Part shown: in pieces, positions 33,897 through 42,507 of the stretch | Numbering within the stretch: the stretch's first letter is position 1 | How the letters are laid out: the number at the start of each line of letters is the position of its first letter | Source of the DNA: Cytophagales bacterium | GTDB taxonomy: Bacteria > Bacteroidota > Bacteroidia > Cytophagales > Thermoflexibacteraceae | Direction: 5' to 3' | DNA length: 64,000 bases | NCBI GenBank assembly: GCA_004294445.1 | Contig: REAZ01000019.1 | Location: 31,208-95,207 of the forward strand | Notes under the pieces: model-generated | The model's database searches: none | What the model was told of the DNA's origin: nothing | What the model saw: the letters and a program-made list of their open reading frames with translations, nothing else | Translations under genes and position numbers: made by a program

Positions 33897-36104
33897 TCAG
33901 ACTTTGAAACCAATAAGTAGTACATCATCAGTTTGGTGTTCCTTCGTTCCTTGCCAAGTAGTAAGTTCGTGAGCTAATTTTTTCTCTTGCTCTTCGAAAG
34001 GCAATAAATGTATAGAGAAAAGAAAATCTTTGAGTTGCTTTAATCCATACTTTTTTCCTTCGCCGCCGCCAAATTGGTCTTGGAAGCCGTCAGAGAAAAT
34101 ATAAAAAGTGGAACCCTTCTTTAGTTCTATAGTATGCTTATGAAAATCTTTGTGTTTATGCACTTTGTCTATACCCCCTATGCCGTACCTATCTCCCTTA
34201 AGCACTTGCAATTCTTCGTCCTGAATTACAATGAGTGGATTTTTTGCCCCTGCAAATTCCATGATCCCCTCCTCATAGTCTATTACACAGAGAGCCAAGT
34301 CCATGCCATCTTGGTTATGAGTGTCATGCTGCTGTAGGGTTTCTTTAACGCCCTCGTCAAGTTCTATCAAAATTTGTTCGGGGGAAGTAATCTGGCGTGT
34401 ATAGACAATTTCTTTGAGCAAGCTACTGCCTACCAACGACATAAAGGCACCAGGCACGCCATGCCCTGTGCCATCTACAGCCGTAAGAATAATTTTATGT
34501 CCTCCGTTAGGCTTTTGTACTTTGGCAAACCAATAAAAATCTCCACTTACCACACTTCTCGGCTGGAAGAATAGCAAACAATTGTGAAGCAAAGCATCCA
34601 TCTGGTTTTTTTGAGGTAGAATAGCACTTTGAATACGAGAAGCGTAATTAAGACTACTTATTACTGCATGGCTTTTCCTATCCAATTCGCTCAAAGTGAT
34701 AGAAAGTTCTTTGCGTTGCTCCTCTAAGGCATCTCGCTGCGTCATTATTTCCTGCTTCCTATCCATGATCTCCTCGTTTTGCGCTCTAAGTAGTTTATTT
34801 GCCTTTTTGTTGAACAAATACCTGCTATAAAGTACAAAACCTAAGATACCAGAAAGCAGCAAACCCACACCCAAAAACGCCAAAAATTGATTACGCCTTT
34901 TCAAATCGAGTGTATTGATTTCATTTTGTTTGGAGAGAATCTCTATAGATTTTTGCTTTTGCTCACTATCGTAGCGCGTTTGCATTTCTGCTATTTGCTT
35001 TGCAGTTTGGTTGGTATAGAGTGTATCTTTGGCTAAATTGTAGAGATGTTCGTATTGGTAAGCACTTTTAAAGTCATTCATCGCCTTGTAGGTTTCTACC
35101 AAACTTTGATAACTCACCAACATTCTCTCTTTTATGTGCGACTCTGTAGCTATAAAAAGAGCCTCCTGATGATATTGTAATGCTTTTTTTACATCACCCG
35201 CCTTGAGGTAGGTATCGCCGATATTGTTTAAAATAATATTGGTAGTAAAAAAATCTTCGCTATGAATGTTTGCCAAGATATTTAATGCTTCTGTAAACCG
35301 CTTGATGGCTTCGGGATAATTATTTTTGGCACTCTGTATCAGCCCCAAATCATTAATAGACTTTGCTATTTCGTTGAAATTACCAATTTTATTTTTAAGT
35401 ATGTAGGCTTTTTCAAAGTAAAAATTGGCACTGTCATAATTAGTCATATAATAGTAAGCCGTACCAATATTGCTGAAGGTATCTCCCAATTCTTGAGTGA
35501 GGTCTGGGTTTTGCGCAAGCAAATCGAATGCATCTTTGAAATATCGGAGAGATTCTTTATAGTTTCTTTGTTCGCGGAAGACAATGCCAATATCATTCAT
35601 CACGTTTACTATTCCCTTCGTGTCAGATTTTTCCTCTCTAATTCTGAGCAAATACACATAATACTGCAAAGCCGAGCCATATACCCCCTCGTTTCTATAG
35701 GTATCGCCAATCTCTTTGAGTGTTTCTGTTAGTTTTTCTTCATTATTCGTTTTTTCATAAAAGGCAGCGAGTTGTATTTCGTACAATACGGCTTTTTCGT
35801 ACATCCCTTTTTGCAAATAGGCAGCCTTCAGTGTGGAAAGTGCTTGGAACTCGTCTTCATTGGAGATAAGTTCGTGAGACAAGTCTAAAGCGCGATTAGC
35901 ATAAAGTATGGCGGAATCAGGCACAGACACCAAGTAAGTATCTGCTAAGTCATTACTCAATGTCATTTCAGACCTACTCGTTTTTACACGGGCAAGCATA
36001 GCCTTCAGTTTTGGCACTTGGTCTTCTTGCGCCAATAAAAGACTATGGAAAGAGAAAATAAGCGCGATGCTAACTAATAATATGAAGAAATATTTTTTGT
36101 ACAT
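33897..36104 (-). CDS. SpoIIE/PP2C phosphatase with TPR sensor domain
   Basis: A 735-residue signalling phosphatase. It has a signal peptide (FILLVSIALIFSFHSLLLAQ), six or more TPR-like units between about 60 and 340 (for example YDSANFYFEKAYILKNKIGN, YPEAIKRFTEALNILA and KALQYHQEALFIA), a transmembrane helix near 400-422, a coiled coil and the C-terminal phosphatase domain (about 495-735). Catalytic motifs SGDFYWF, DGTGHGVPGAFMSLVG, DGMDLALCVID, EFAGAKNPL, FSDGFQDQFGG and QTDDVLLIGF are present. The TPR part lies outside the cytoplasm and the phosphatase inside, so it may sense a periplasmic or envelope signal. Its catalytic domain closely resembles the phosphatase at 23690, although the sensors differ. 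Confidence 0.93.
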   Translation of the reverse strand: MYKKYFFILLVSIALIFSFHSLLLAQEDQVPKLKAMLARVKTSRSEMTLSNDLADTYLVSVPDSAILYANRALDLSHELISNEDEFQALSTLKAAYLQKGMYEKAVLYEIQLAAFYEKTNNEEKLTETLKEIGDTYRNEGVYGSALQYYVYLLRIREEKSDTKGIVNVMNDIGIVFREQRNYKESLRYFKDAFDLLAQNPDLTQELGDTFSNIGTAYYYMTNYDSANFYFEKAYILKNKIGNFNEIAKSINDLGLIQSAKNNYPEAIKRFTEALNILANIHSEDFFTTNIILNNIGDTYLKAGDVKKALQYHQEALFIATESHIKERMLVSYQSLVETYKAMNDFKSAYQYEHLYNLAKDTLYTNQTAKQIAEMQTRYDSEQKQKSIEILSKQNEINTLDLKRRNQFLAFLGVGLLLSGILGFVLYSRYLFNKKANKLLRAQNEEIMDRKQEIMTQRDALEEQRKELSITLSELDRKSHAVISSLNYASRIQSAILPQKNQMDALLHNCLLFFQPRSVVSGDFYWFAKVQKPNGGHKIILTAVDGTGHGVPGAFMSLVGSSLLKEIVYTRQITSPEQILIELDEGVKETLQQHDTHNQDGMDLALCVIDYEEGIMEFAGAKNPLIVIQDEELQVLKGDRYGIGGIDKVHKHKDFHKHTIELKKGSTFYIFSDGFQDQFGGGEGKKYGLKQLKDFLFSIHLLPFEEQEKKLAHELTTWQGTKEHQTDDVLLIGFKV

Positions 36105-36639
36105 ATCAAGCCCACTTCAAAAAGAACGAGAATTATTTGTTTTGGAAATAAAGGGGAAAAATACAATACTAACAATGAATAAACGAGCAATTTAACTAAG
36201 CTAACAAAATTCATTTGCAAATGAAACCTAAATTTATGACTAATTAAGCTAATTTTTTTATTAAAATCAAAAATGAAACATAATTAATTTGATTTTCTCT
36301 AATTATTCCAAACAAAGGTATATACTTTCATTCTAAACAGAAAGCATTATAGTGGAAAGCTACAATGAAAAAAACAAGAGCAAATATGTTAAAATATGAA
36401 AAGTGAATTAAATACTTACATTAGCGATATTTTTATGCAAACGGTTACGGAAAGTTAGTTGATTGTAAATGAGGGTTTTTCAAATTAGTATGCTAAACGA
36501 GCATTTTTGACAATAAAATTTTGTTTAAAAAAATGTTAATAAAATTTTAATATTAGTTAATTTATTTCTAATTTTATGAAGCATTTCCACAAAAACACAT
36601 CAAATCTTAAATTTTTTGCATAATTAACTCGTATTGAAA
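36105..36639. promoter_or_regulatory. AT-rich regulatory gap before the plus-strand SusC gene
   Basis: This 535-bp stretch holds no credible gene and is strongly AT-rich. TTCATTTGCAAATGAA (36210-36225) is a 16-nt perfect palindrome of operator type. The stretch also holds the 5' ends of two divergent transcripts, for the TPR-SpoIIE gene (leftward) and the SusC gene (rightward). No canonical TAnnTTTG with a proper -33 TTTG was found for SusC by eye. The long leader may contain further regulatory sites that cannot be identified by reading. Confidence 0.4.
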
Positions 36640-39600
36640 ATGAAAAACAAAAACAAATTTCGTGTAGGCTACTTCGTGCCTATTCTTTTGTTTCTTCTTG
36701 CAATCAGCTCGTTTGCGTATGCCCAAAAGAAAGTAAGCGGCAAAATCTCTGATGGCGAAAACGGCTCGGCATTACCCGGCGTAACTGTGTTGGTTAAGGG
36801 TACGCAAACAGGTACCGTTTCCGATTCAGATGGAAATTACTCTATCAGTGTTCCTGCGGGCAGCTCTGATATTTTGGTGTTTTCCTTCGTAGGGTACATC
36901 AGCCAGGAGGTAGCGGTAGGTGCGCAAACTACCCTAAACGTATCTATGGCTACTGACGTGAGAGCCTTAGAAGAAATAGTAGTAACAGGCTACTCTTCGC
37001 AACAGAAAAAAGACATTTCTGGTTCGGTAGCTGTAGTAAAGGCTAAGGACTTAACCGCAGTACCCGCAGGCACAACAGAGCAAATGCTCCAAGGACGTGC
37101 GGCAGGGGTAACAGTTATCTCCTCTGGGCAGCCCGGAAGTGGAAGTAGCGTAAGGATTCGTGGCTTCTCTTCTTTCGGAAATAACCAACCCCTTTATGTA
37201 GTAGATGGTGTCCAGACATTTGACATCAGCACCATTAACCCCAACGACATTGAGTCAATGCAGGTATTGAAAGATGCAGGTGCGGCTTCTATCTACGGTG
37301 CGCGTGCCTCTAACGGGGTAATTATCGTTTCTACCAAAAGAGGTAAAAGCGGCGCAGCAAAAATTACGTATGACGGCTATTATGGTGTGCAGGCACAAGG
37401 CAAAGGCTTTACCAACTTGCTCAACACTCAAGAAATGGCTGATTTGACTTGGCTCGCACTGAAAAACTCTGGGCAGGCTCTTACTTCTGGTCAGTATGGT
37501 AGCGGCTCTACGCCCGTTATTCCTGACTATATCGTAGCAGGCACAAAGAGTGGTGTAAGAGAAGGGGATCCCGCTACTAACCCTGCTCTATACAACATTG
37601 ATTACGGTGCAGGTGATATTTACCAAATCGTAAGGGCTAATAAGCAAGGTACTAATTGGTACAAAGAAGTTACGCGCAGTGCCCCTATCCAAAGCCATAA
37701 CTTAGGGCTTTCTGGCGGTAATGATAACGCAAACTACTATGTAGGTCTGAATTATTTTGACCAGCAAGGACTTGTCCTTAATACTTACCTCAAACGCTAT
37801 ACCTTGCGTGCAAATACTGACTTCAAAATTAAGAAGAACATCAGAGCAGGACAAAGCACATTGCTTTCTTACAGAGATAATCCAACTATTGGTAACTTGA
37901 GCGAAGGTAATGAAATTTCTAACTCTTACCGTATTCAGCCTATTGTACCTGTTTACGATATTAATGGTGGCTTTGCAGGTACGCGCGGTGTAAACTTGGG
38001 TAATGGTAGCAACCCTGTAGCCTCTCGTATAAGGGCTGCCGACAATAAGTTTTATGATGTAAAATTGGTAAGTAATGCGTATGCAGAGGTGGACGTAATG
38101 AAAGATTTTACTTTCAAAAGTAGCTTCGGTGTAAGTTTGCAAAATGGTTACGGCTATGCCTATAGCTATCGTACTTACGAAAACGCAGAAAACGGCTCAA
38201 GCAATAGCTTTAGCGAAAATGCTTACTTCAACAATACTTGGAACTGGTCTAATACTTTGACCTACAAGAAGACAGTAGGCAAACACAATGTAACTGCATT
38301 AGTTGGTACTGAGGCATACAAAGAAGTTGGCAGAGGCATGGGCGGTAGCAGAATTAACTACTATTCTGATGATCCTAATTACCGTACACTTTCATCGGGT
38401 GCGGCGGGTATCAACAATAATAGTTATGCCTACAAAAACACACTTTACTCTCTTTTTGGTAGGGTAGATTATAGTTTTGATGACAAGTATATCTTAAGTG
38501 CTACGGTAAGACGTGACGGTTCTTCTCGCTTTGGTCAGAATAATACATATGGTGTATTCCCTTCTGTAACGGCAGCATGGAGAATCTCTCAAGAAGAATT
38601 TATGAAAAGCATTACTTGGATAAGCGATTTGAAACTCAGAGGTGGTTATGGTACTATGGGTAGCCAGCTAAACATCAATGCTATTAATAAATTTAGCTTG
38701 TTCGGCGGCGGCCCTGGCGATGCTTATTACGCTATCCAAGGGCAAGTATCTCAGGCAAACCAAGGTTTCAGACAAGTAAAAATTGGTAACCCTGATGCAA
38801 AGTGGGAAACAAACACTACAGCTAACGTAGGTTTTGACGCTTCGCTATTTGATGGTAGCTGGGAGATTACAGTGGACTGGTATCAGAAAAAGACCACAGA
38901 CCTCTTGCGCGATAACCCATTGCCAGCTTTGGCAGGTGCTGCTACCCCTCCTACTGTAAACGTGGCAAGTATGCAAAATACAGGTTTGGATTTGTCTATC
39001 ACTAAGCGTGGGAAAATAGCTTCCGATTGGAAATATGACGCAACGCTAACACTCACTACCTACAAAAATAAAATTACTTTCCTCCAAGAAGGTACTGATT
39101 ATTTTACCTCTGGTGGTTCGAGATTTGGCGATTTAGCGCGTAACCAAGTAGGCAACCCTCTTTCTTCTTTCTTTGGCTACAAAGTAGTTGGATTATTCCA
39201 AAGTGCTGAAGATGTGAGCAAATCGCCTACTCAGGACAGTGCAGCCCCAGGCAGATTCAAGTACCAAGATACAGACGGTGATGGCAGAATTACTGATAAC
39301 GACAGAACTTTTATTGGTAATCCAAACCCTAAGTTCACTTACGGTTTCAACTTGAACGTATCTTACAAAAACTTTGACTTGTCTATGTTCTGGTATGGTG
39401 TGCAAGGAAAAGAAGTATATAACTATACAAAATGGTGGACAGACTTCTATCCTTCTTTCCAAGGTGCAAAAAGTACAAACGCCCTATACAACTCTTGGAG
39501 CCCAACAAATACAGGAGCAAGCACGCCTATTGCTGAAAACAATGCAAACTTCAGTACAAACCAAGTATCAAACTCTTACTACATAGAGAATGGTTCTTAT

Positions 39601-39828
39601 TTGAGATTGAAAAATATTCAATTAGGCTATAACCTGCCTTCTGACCTATTGAAAAAATATGGCATTGACAGACTTAGAGCTTATATCCAAGGTGCTAACC
39701 TGTTTACTTTGACCAAATACACAGGCTTAGATCCAGAATTGGCGGGTGATGATACTAACTACAGTATCGATTATGGCAACTACCCTAACGTGAAGCAATA
39801 CATCATAGGGGTAAACTTGACATTCTAA
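36640..39828 (+). CDS. SusC/RagA family TonB-dependent receptor of a glycan locus
   Basis: Outer-membrane TonB-dependent channel for import of a glycan, paired with the SusD-like gene that follows. The 1062-residue protein starts at the ATG at 36640 (a TTG two codons upstream is less likely). It has a signal peptide (FVPILLFLLAISSFAYAQ), a CarboxypepD_reg-like domain (KVSGKISDGENGSALPGVTV), the linker EEIVVTGYSSQQ, the plug with GVIIVSTKRGK and the barrel, ending NLTF with an aromatic last residue. Downstream: SusD, Uma2, an FG-GAP lipoprotein and a GH29 fucosidase, all on the same strand, which suggests fucose-containing glycans as substrate. A hairpin follows at 39835-39884. Confidence 0.95.
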   Translation: MKNKNKFRVGYFVPILLFLLAISSFAYAQKKVSGKISDGENGSALPGVTVLVKGTQTGTVSDSDGNYSISVPAGSSDILVFSFVGYISQEVAVGAQTTLNVSMATDVRALEEIVVTGYSSQQKKDISGSVAVVKAKDLTAVPAGTTEQMLQGRAAGVTVISSGQPGSGSSVRIRGFSSFGNNQPLYVVDGVQTFDISTINPNDIESMQVLKDAGAASIYGARASNGVIIVSTKRGKSGAAKITYDGYYGVQAQGKGFTNLLNTQEMADLTWLALKNSGQALTSGQYGSGSTPVIPDYIVAGTKSGVREGDPATNPALYNIDYGAGDIYQIVRANKQGTNWYKEVTRSAPIQSHNLGLSGGNDNANYYVGLNYFDQQGLVLNTYLKRYTLRANTDFKIKKNIRAGQSTLLSYRDNPTIGNLSEGNEISNSYRIQPIVPVYDINGGFAGTRGVNLGNGSNPVASRIRAADNKFYDVKLVSNAYAEVDVMKDFTFKSSFGVSLQNGYGYAYSYRTYENAENGSSNSFSENAYFNNTWNWSNTLTYKKTVGKHNVTALVGTEAYKEVGRGMGGSRINYYSDDPNYRTLSSGAAGINNNSYAYKNTLYSLFGRVDYSFDDKYILSATVRRDGSSRFGQNNTYGVFPSVTAAWRISQEEFMKSITWISDLKLRGGYGTMGSQLNINAINKFSLFGGGPGDAYYAIQGQVSQANQGFRQVKIGNPDAKWETNTTANVGFDASLFDGSWEITVDWYQKKTTDLLRDNPLPALAGAATPPTVNVASMQNTGLDLSITKRGKIASDWKYDATLTLTTYKNKITFLQEGTDYFTSGGSRFGDLARNQVGNPLSSFFGYKVVGLFQSAEDVSKSPTQDSAAPGRFKYQDTDGDGRITDNDRTFIGNPNPKFTYGFNLNVSYKNFDLSMFWYGVQGKEVYNYTKWWTDFYPSFQGAKSTNALYNSWSPTNTGASTPIAENNANFSTNQVSNSYYIENGSYLRLKNIQLGYNLPSDLLKKYGIDRLRAYIQGANLFTLTKYTGLDPELAGDDTNYSIDYGNYPNVKQYIIGVNLTF

Positions 39829-39834
39829 TAGCGA

Positions 39835-39884
39835 TATACAAACTGTAAAACTTCGATCATAGAATTATTTACAGTTTGTGTATA
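39835..39884 (+). promoter_or_regulatory. Hairpin between SusC and SusD genes
   Basis: TATACAAACTGTAAA (39835-39849) pairs with TTTACAGTTTGTGTATA (39868-39884) apart from a bulge of two bases, giving about 15 bp with an 18-nt loop. It is followed by an A run rather than a T run, so it is more likely an mRNA-stability or processing site than a terminator. It lies 76 bp before the SusD-like start. Confidence 0.55.
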
Positions 39885-39960
39885 AAAAAATAAAACACTT
39901 TCTTTTCACATTTTGTCAAAAGGAAAAATATCTCATATTCAAACAAATAAAAGTACGAAA

Positions 39961-41706
39961 ATGAAGAAAAGTTATTTAAAAATCATGAGTGGTGTATTGG
40001 TAGGCGCGTGCTTGCTCACCTACTCTTGCAAGGATTCGTTCTTGGACGTACAGCCTATTGGTGCATTAAGCCAAAGCGTACTTGCTGATAAAAAAGGAGC
40101 AGAGGCTCTATTGATTGGTGCTTACTCACTTTTGGACGGACAGGGTGCTGGCGGTAACTGGAATACTTCAGGGACGAACTGGGTGTATGGCAGTGTAGTA
40201 GGTGGTGATGCAAACAAAGGTTCAGATGCAGGCGACCAGCCCGACATCAACCCGATGGTTCGCTACGAGGCTACTCCTACCAATAGCTACTTTGATGCTA
40301 AATGGGTTACTATCTATGAAGGCGTTTCTCGCTCAAATGGCGTGCTAAGAACTATTGCACAAGCAAAAGATGCTTCTGCTGCTGATAAAACAAGAATTTC
40401 CGCAGAAGCAAGATTCTTGAGAGCGCACTATCATTTCGAGGCGAAAAAAATGTGGAATAACATTCCATTTGTAGATGAGAACAATGTGGACTACAAACTG
40501 CCAAACGACAAAGATGCTTGGGCGAATATAGAGGCAGACTTAAAGTTTGCCTACGACAACTTGCCAGGAAGCGGATTAGATGCTGGTAGAGCTAACAAAT
40601 GGGCTGCGGGTGCTATGTATGCAAAATGCTTGCTGTTCCAGAAAAAATTTACTGAAGCAAAAAATGTATTGGATGCTGTAATAGCAAACGGTACTACACC
40701 GGGCGGTGTGAAATATGCACTAAATGCCAAGTTTAGCGAAGCCTTCACTGCAAGTAACAGAAATAGTGCTGAGGCTGTATTCTCTATTCAATACTCTATC
40801 AATGACGGTAGCGGTGCGGCAAATGCAGCAGCAGGCGATGTATTGAACTTCCCTTATAAAGGCGGTGCCTCTCCTGGCGGCTGTTGCGGATTCTTCCAAC
40901 CTACACAAGAGTTAGTAAACTCTTTCAGGGTGGATGCAAACGGTTTGCCTTTGGTAAACGGCTCGTACAATACACCTGCTTTAGCAGTGAAAAGCGACCA
41001 AAACTTGACTCCTGCTAACCCTTTCACACCTGACGCAGGTACGCTTGACCCAAGATTGGACTGGACAGTAGGGCGTAGAGGTATTCCTTACCGTGATTGG
41101 GGTATTTATACTGGTTCTGATTGGGTACGTGACCAAAGCCATGGCGGTCCTTACTCTCCTATCAAAAATACTTATGACAAAGCACAAGAAGGCAAATACA
41201 CAGATGGTACTTCATGGACAAGCGGTTATACTGCTAACAACTATAGCATCATCAGATTTGCTGACGTATTGCTTTGGGCTGCAGAAGCAGAAGTAGAAGT
41301 AGGTAGTTTAGAAAGAGCAAGAACTTTGGTGAACCAAGTGAGAACTCGCGCAGCTAATCGTGATGGCTTTGTAAAAACAGCTTCAGGCGCACCTGCCGCT
41401 AACTATGTAATAAACAACTATAACTCTCCATGGACAGACAAAGAGGCAGCAAGAGCCGCAGTTCGTTTTGAGAGAAAGTTAGAATTGGCTATGGAAGGAC
41501 ACCGCTTCTTCGACTTAGTACGCTGGGGAATTGCCGCTACTGCACTTAACGATTACATGAAAGTAGAAGGGGCAGCTGGACGTACTTTCCTCAATGGAGC
41601 AACTTTCAGAGCTGGGAAAAGCGAATATTTCCCTATTCCACAAAGACAAATAGACTTGCAGTCTGCGGGTGGGACTTCTACTTTGAAACAAAACCCTGGC
41701 TATTAA
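39961..41706 (+). CDS. SusD/RagB family outer-membrane lipoprotein of a glycan locus
   Basis: Surface lipoprotein that binds the glycan and delivers it to the SusC channel. The 581-residue length is typical. Signal with lipobox LTYSC (Cys19) is followed by the SusD helices. Blocks seen are ISAEARFLRAHYHFEAKKMW, IIRFADVLLWAAEAEVEVG and RFERKLELAMEGHRFFDLVR followed by W, which is the E-GHR-F-D-W motif of RagB/SusD, and a C-terminal FPIPQRQIDL. The ATG at 39961 is preferred over a TTG 16 codons upstream. It lies between the SusC gene and a terminator (41744-41776). Confidence 0.95.
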   Translation: MKKSYLKIMSGVLVGACLLTYSCKDSFLDVQPIGALSQSVLADKKGAEALLIGAYSLLDGQGAGGNWNTSGTNWVYGSVVGGDANKGSDAGDQPDINPMVRYEATPTNSYFDAKWVTIYEGVSRSNGVLRTIAQAKDASAADKTRISAEARFLRAHYHFEAKKMWNNIPFVDENNVDYKLPNDKDAWANIEADLKFAYDNLPGSGLDAGRANKWAAGAMYAKCLLFQKKFTEAKNVLDAVIANGTTPGGVKYALNAKFSEAFTASNRNSAEAVFSIQYSINDGSGAANAAAGDVLNFPYKGGASPGGCCGFFQPTQELVNSFRVDANGLPLVNGSYNTPALAVKSDQNLTPANPFTPDAGTLDPRLDWTVGRRGIPYRDWGIYTGSDWVRDQSHGGPYSPIKNTYDKAQEGKYTDGTSWTSGYTANNYSIIRFADVLLWAAEAEVEVGSLERARTLVNQVRTRAANRDGFVKTASGAPAANYVINNYNSPWTDKEAARAAVRFERKLELAMEGHRFFDLVRWGIAATALNDYMKVEGAAGRTFLNGATFRAGKSEYFPIPQRQIDLQSAGGTSTLKQNPGY

Positions 41707-41743
41707 TTAGTTTTGTTTAATATTCTTTTGTTTAAAGTTTAAG

Positions 41744-41776
41744 AACATTGGTAGGTTTGCAAGACCTGCCAATGTT
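41744..41776 (+). terminator. Rho-independent terminator after the SusD-like gene
   Basis: AACATTGGTAGGTTT pairs with AAGACCTGCCAATGTT (one or two non-Watson-Crick positions), followed by a T run to 41782. It contains AGACCTGCC, the same core as the hairpin at 2370-2426. It may separate SusCD expression from the Uma2/FG-GAP/fucosidase genes. Confidence 0.85.
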
Positions 41777-41839
41777 TTTTTATTTAAGCAGTATTTTTAC
41801 TAAAAATTATGTAAATTGCGATACCAAAAGAGCCATTTT

Positions 41840-42493
41840 ATGATACTTACAAAAACACATACCTTAGAAGATTATGCCTTGTTCTGCGAAAGAATGAATG
41901 ATTTTGGCATTTTTGAGTATGTAGAAGGGCAGATATTTCCTGTTCAAAGCATGAAATCAGTAGAAGAAAGCCTCATTGACTACGTGCTTAGTGCAGATTT
42001 TGATGAAAAAGAAATAACTACTCAATTTGATATGCCTACACAAAAACATGATGACCTTGTAAATAATTTACAAGCACTATTTTTTAGTCTTGTAAAGGCT
42101 AAACATTTAAAAATATATGCTCAAGCAACCACAATTGCTATCCCTGAATTGGGTAGAGGACGCAACCCTGACCTTGTTTTAGTAAGTGCAGAAGCGCAGA
42201 AACGCAATAAGTTGCACCAAATTCTCAACCCTATTGCTGTTTTTGAGGTGCTTTCCAAGTCCACGCAAGCGAAAGACAAATCTGACAAACTCACAGAGTA
42301 CCAGCAAATAGAAAGCCTACAAGCCTACGTTATCATTTCGCAATTTGAAACTCAAGTAACTGTTTTTCAACGTATTGCAAAGAATAAATGGGAACAAGAA
42401 ATTTTGAGTAGTGCGCAAGAGTCTTTTTTTCTAAAATGTGTTGAAACAGAAATTTATTTGAAAGATATTTATGAGGGGGTTGAATTCCCCTAA
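41840..42493 (+). CDS. Uma2 family endonuclease (DUF820)
   Basis: Putative nuclease of the Uma2 (DUF820) family with the PD-(D/E)xK fold, numerous in cyanobacteria and Bacteroidota. The 217-residue protein carries the blocks RMNDFGIFEYVEGQIF, GRGRNPDLVLVS (Asp of the active site), NPIAVFEVLSKST (Glu) and KDKSDKLTEYQQI (Lys region), in the usual order. The ATG at 41840 is used; an upstream TTG at 41816 also keeps the frame. It sits 14 bp before the FG-GAP lipoprotein gene, so it is probably part of that transcript. Why a nuclease lies in a glycan locus is unclear; the family has no established role there. Confidence 0.9.
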   Translation: MILTKTHTLEDYALFCERMNDFGIFEYVEGQIFPVQSMKSVEESLIDYVLSADFDEKEITTQFDMPTQKHDDLVNNLQALFFSLVKAKHLKIYAQATTIAIPELGRGRNPDLVLVSAEAQKRNKLHQILNPIAVFEVLSKSTQAKDKSDKLTEYQQIESLQAYVIISQFETQVTVFQRIAKNKWEQEILSSAQESFFLKCVETEIYLKDIYEGVEFP

Positions 42494-42507
42494 TTTTTAA
42501 ACACGAT

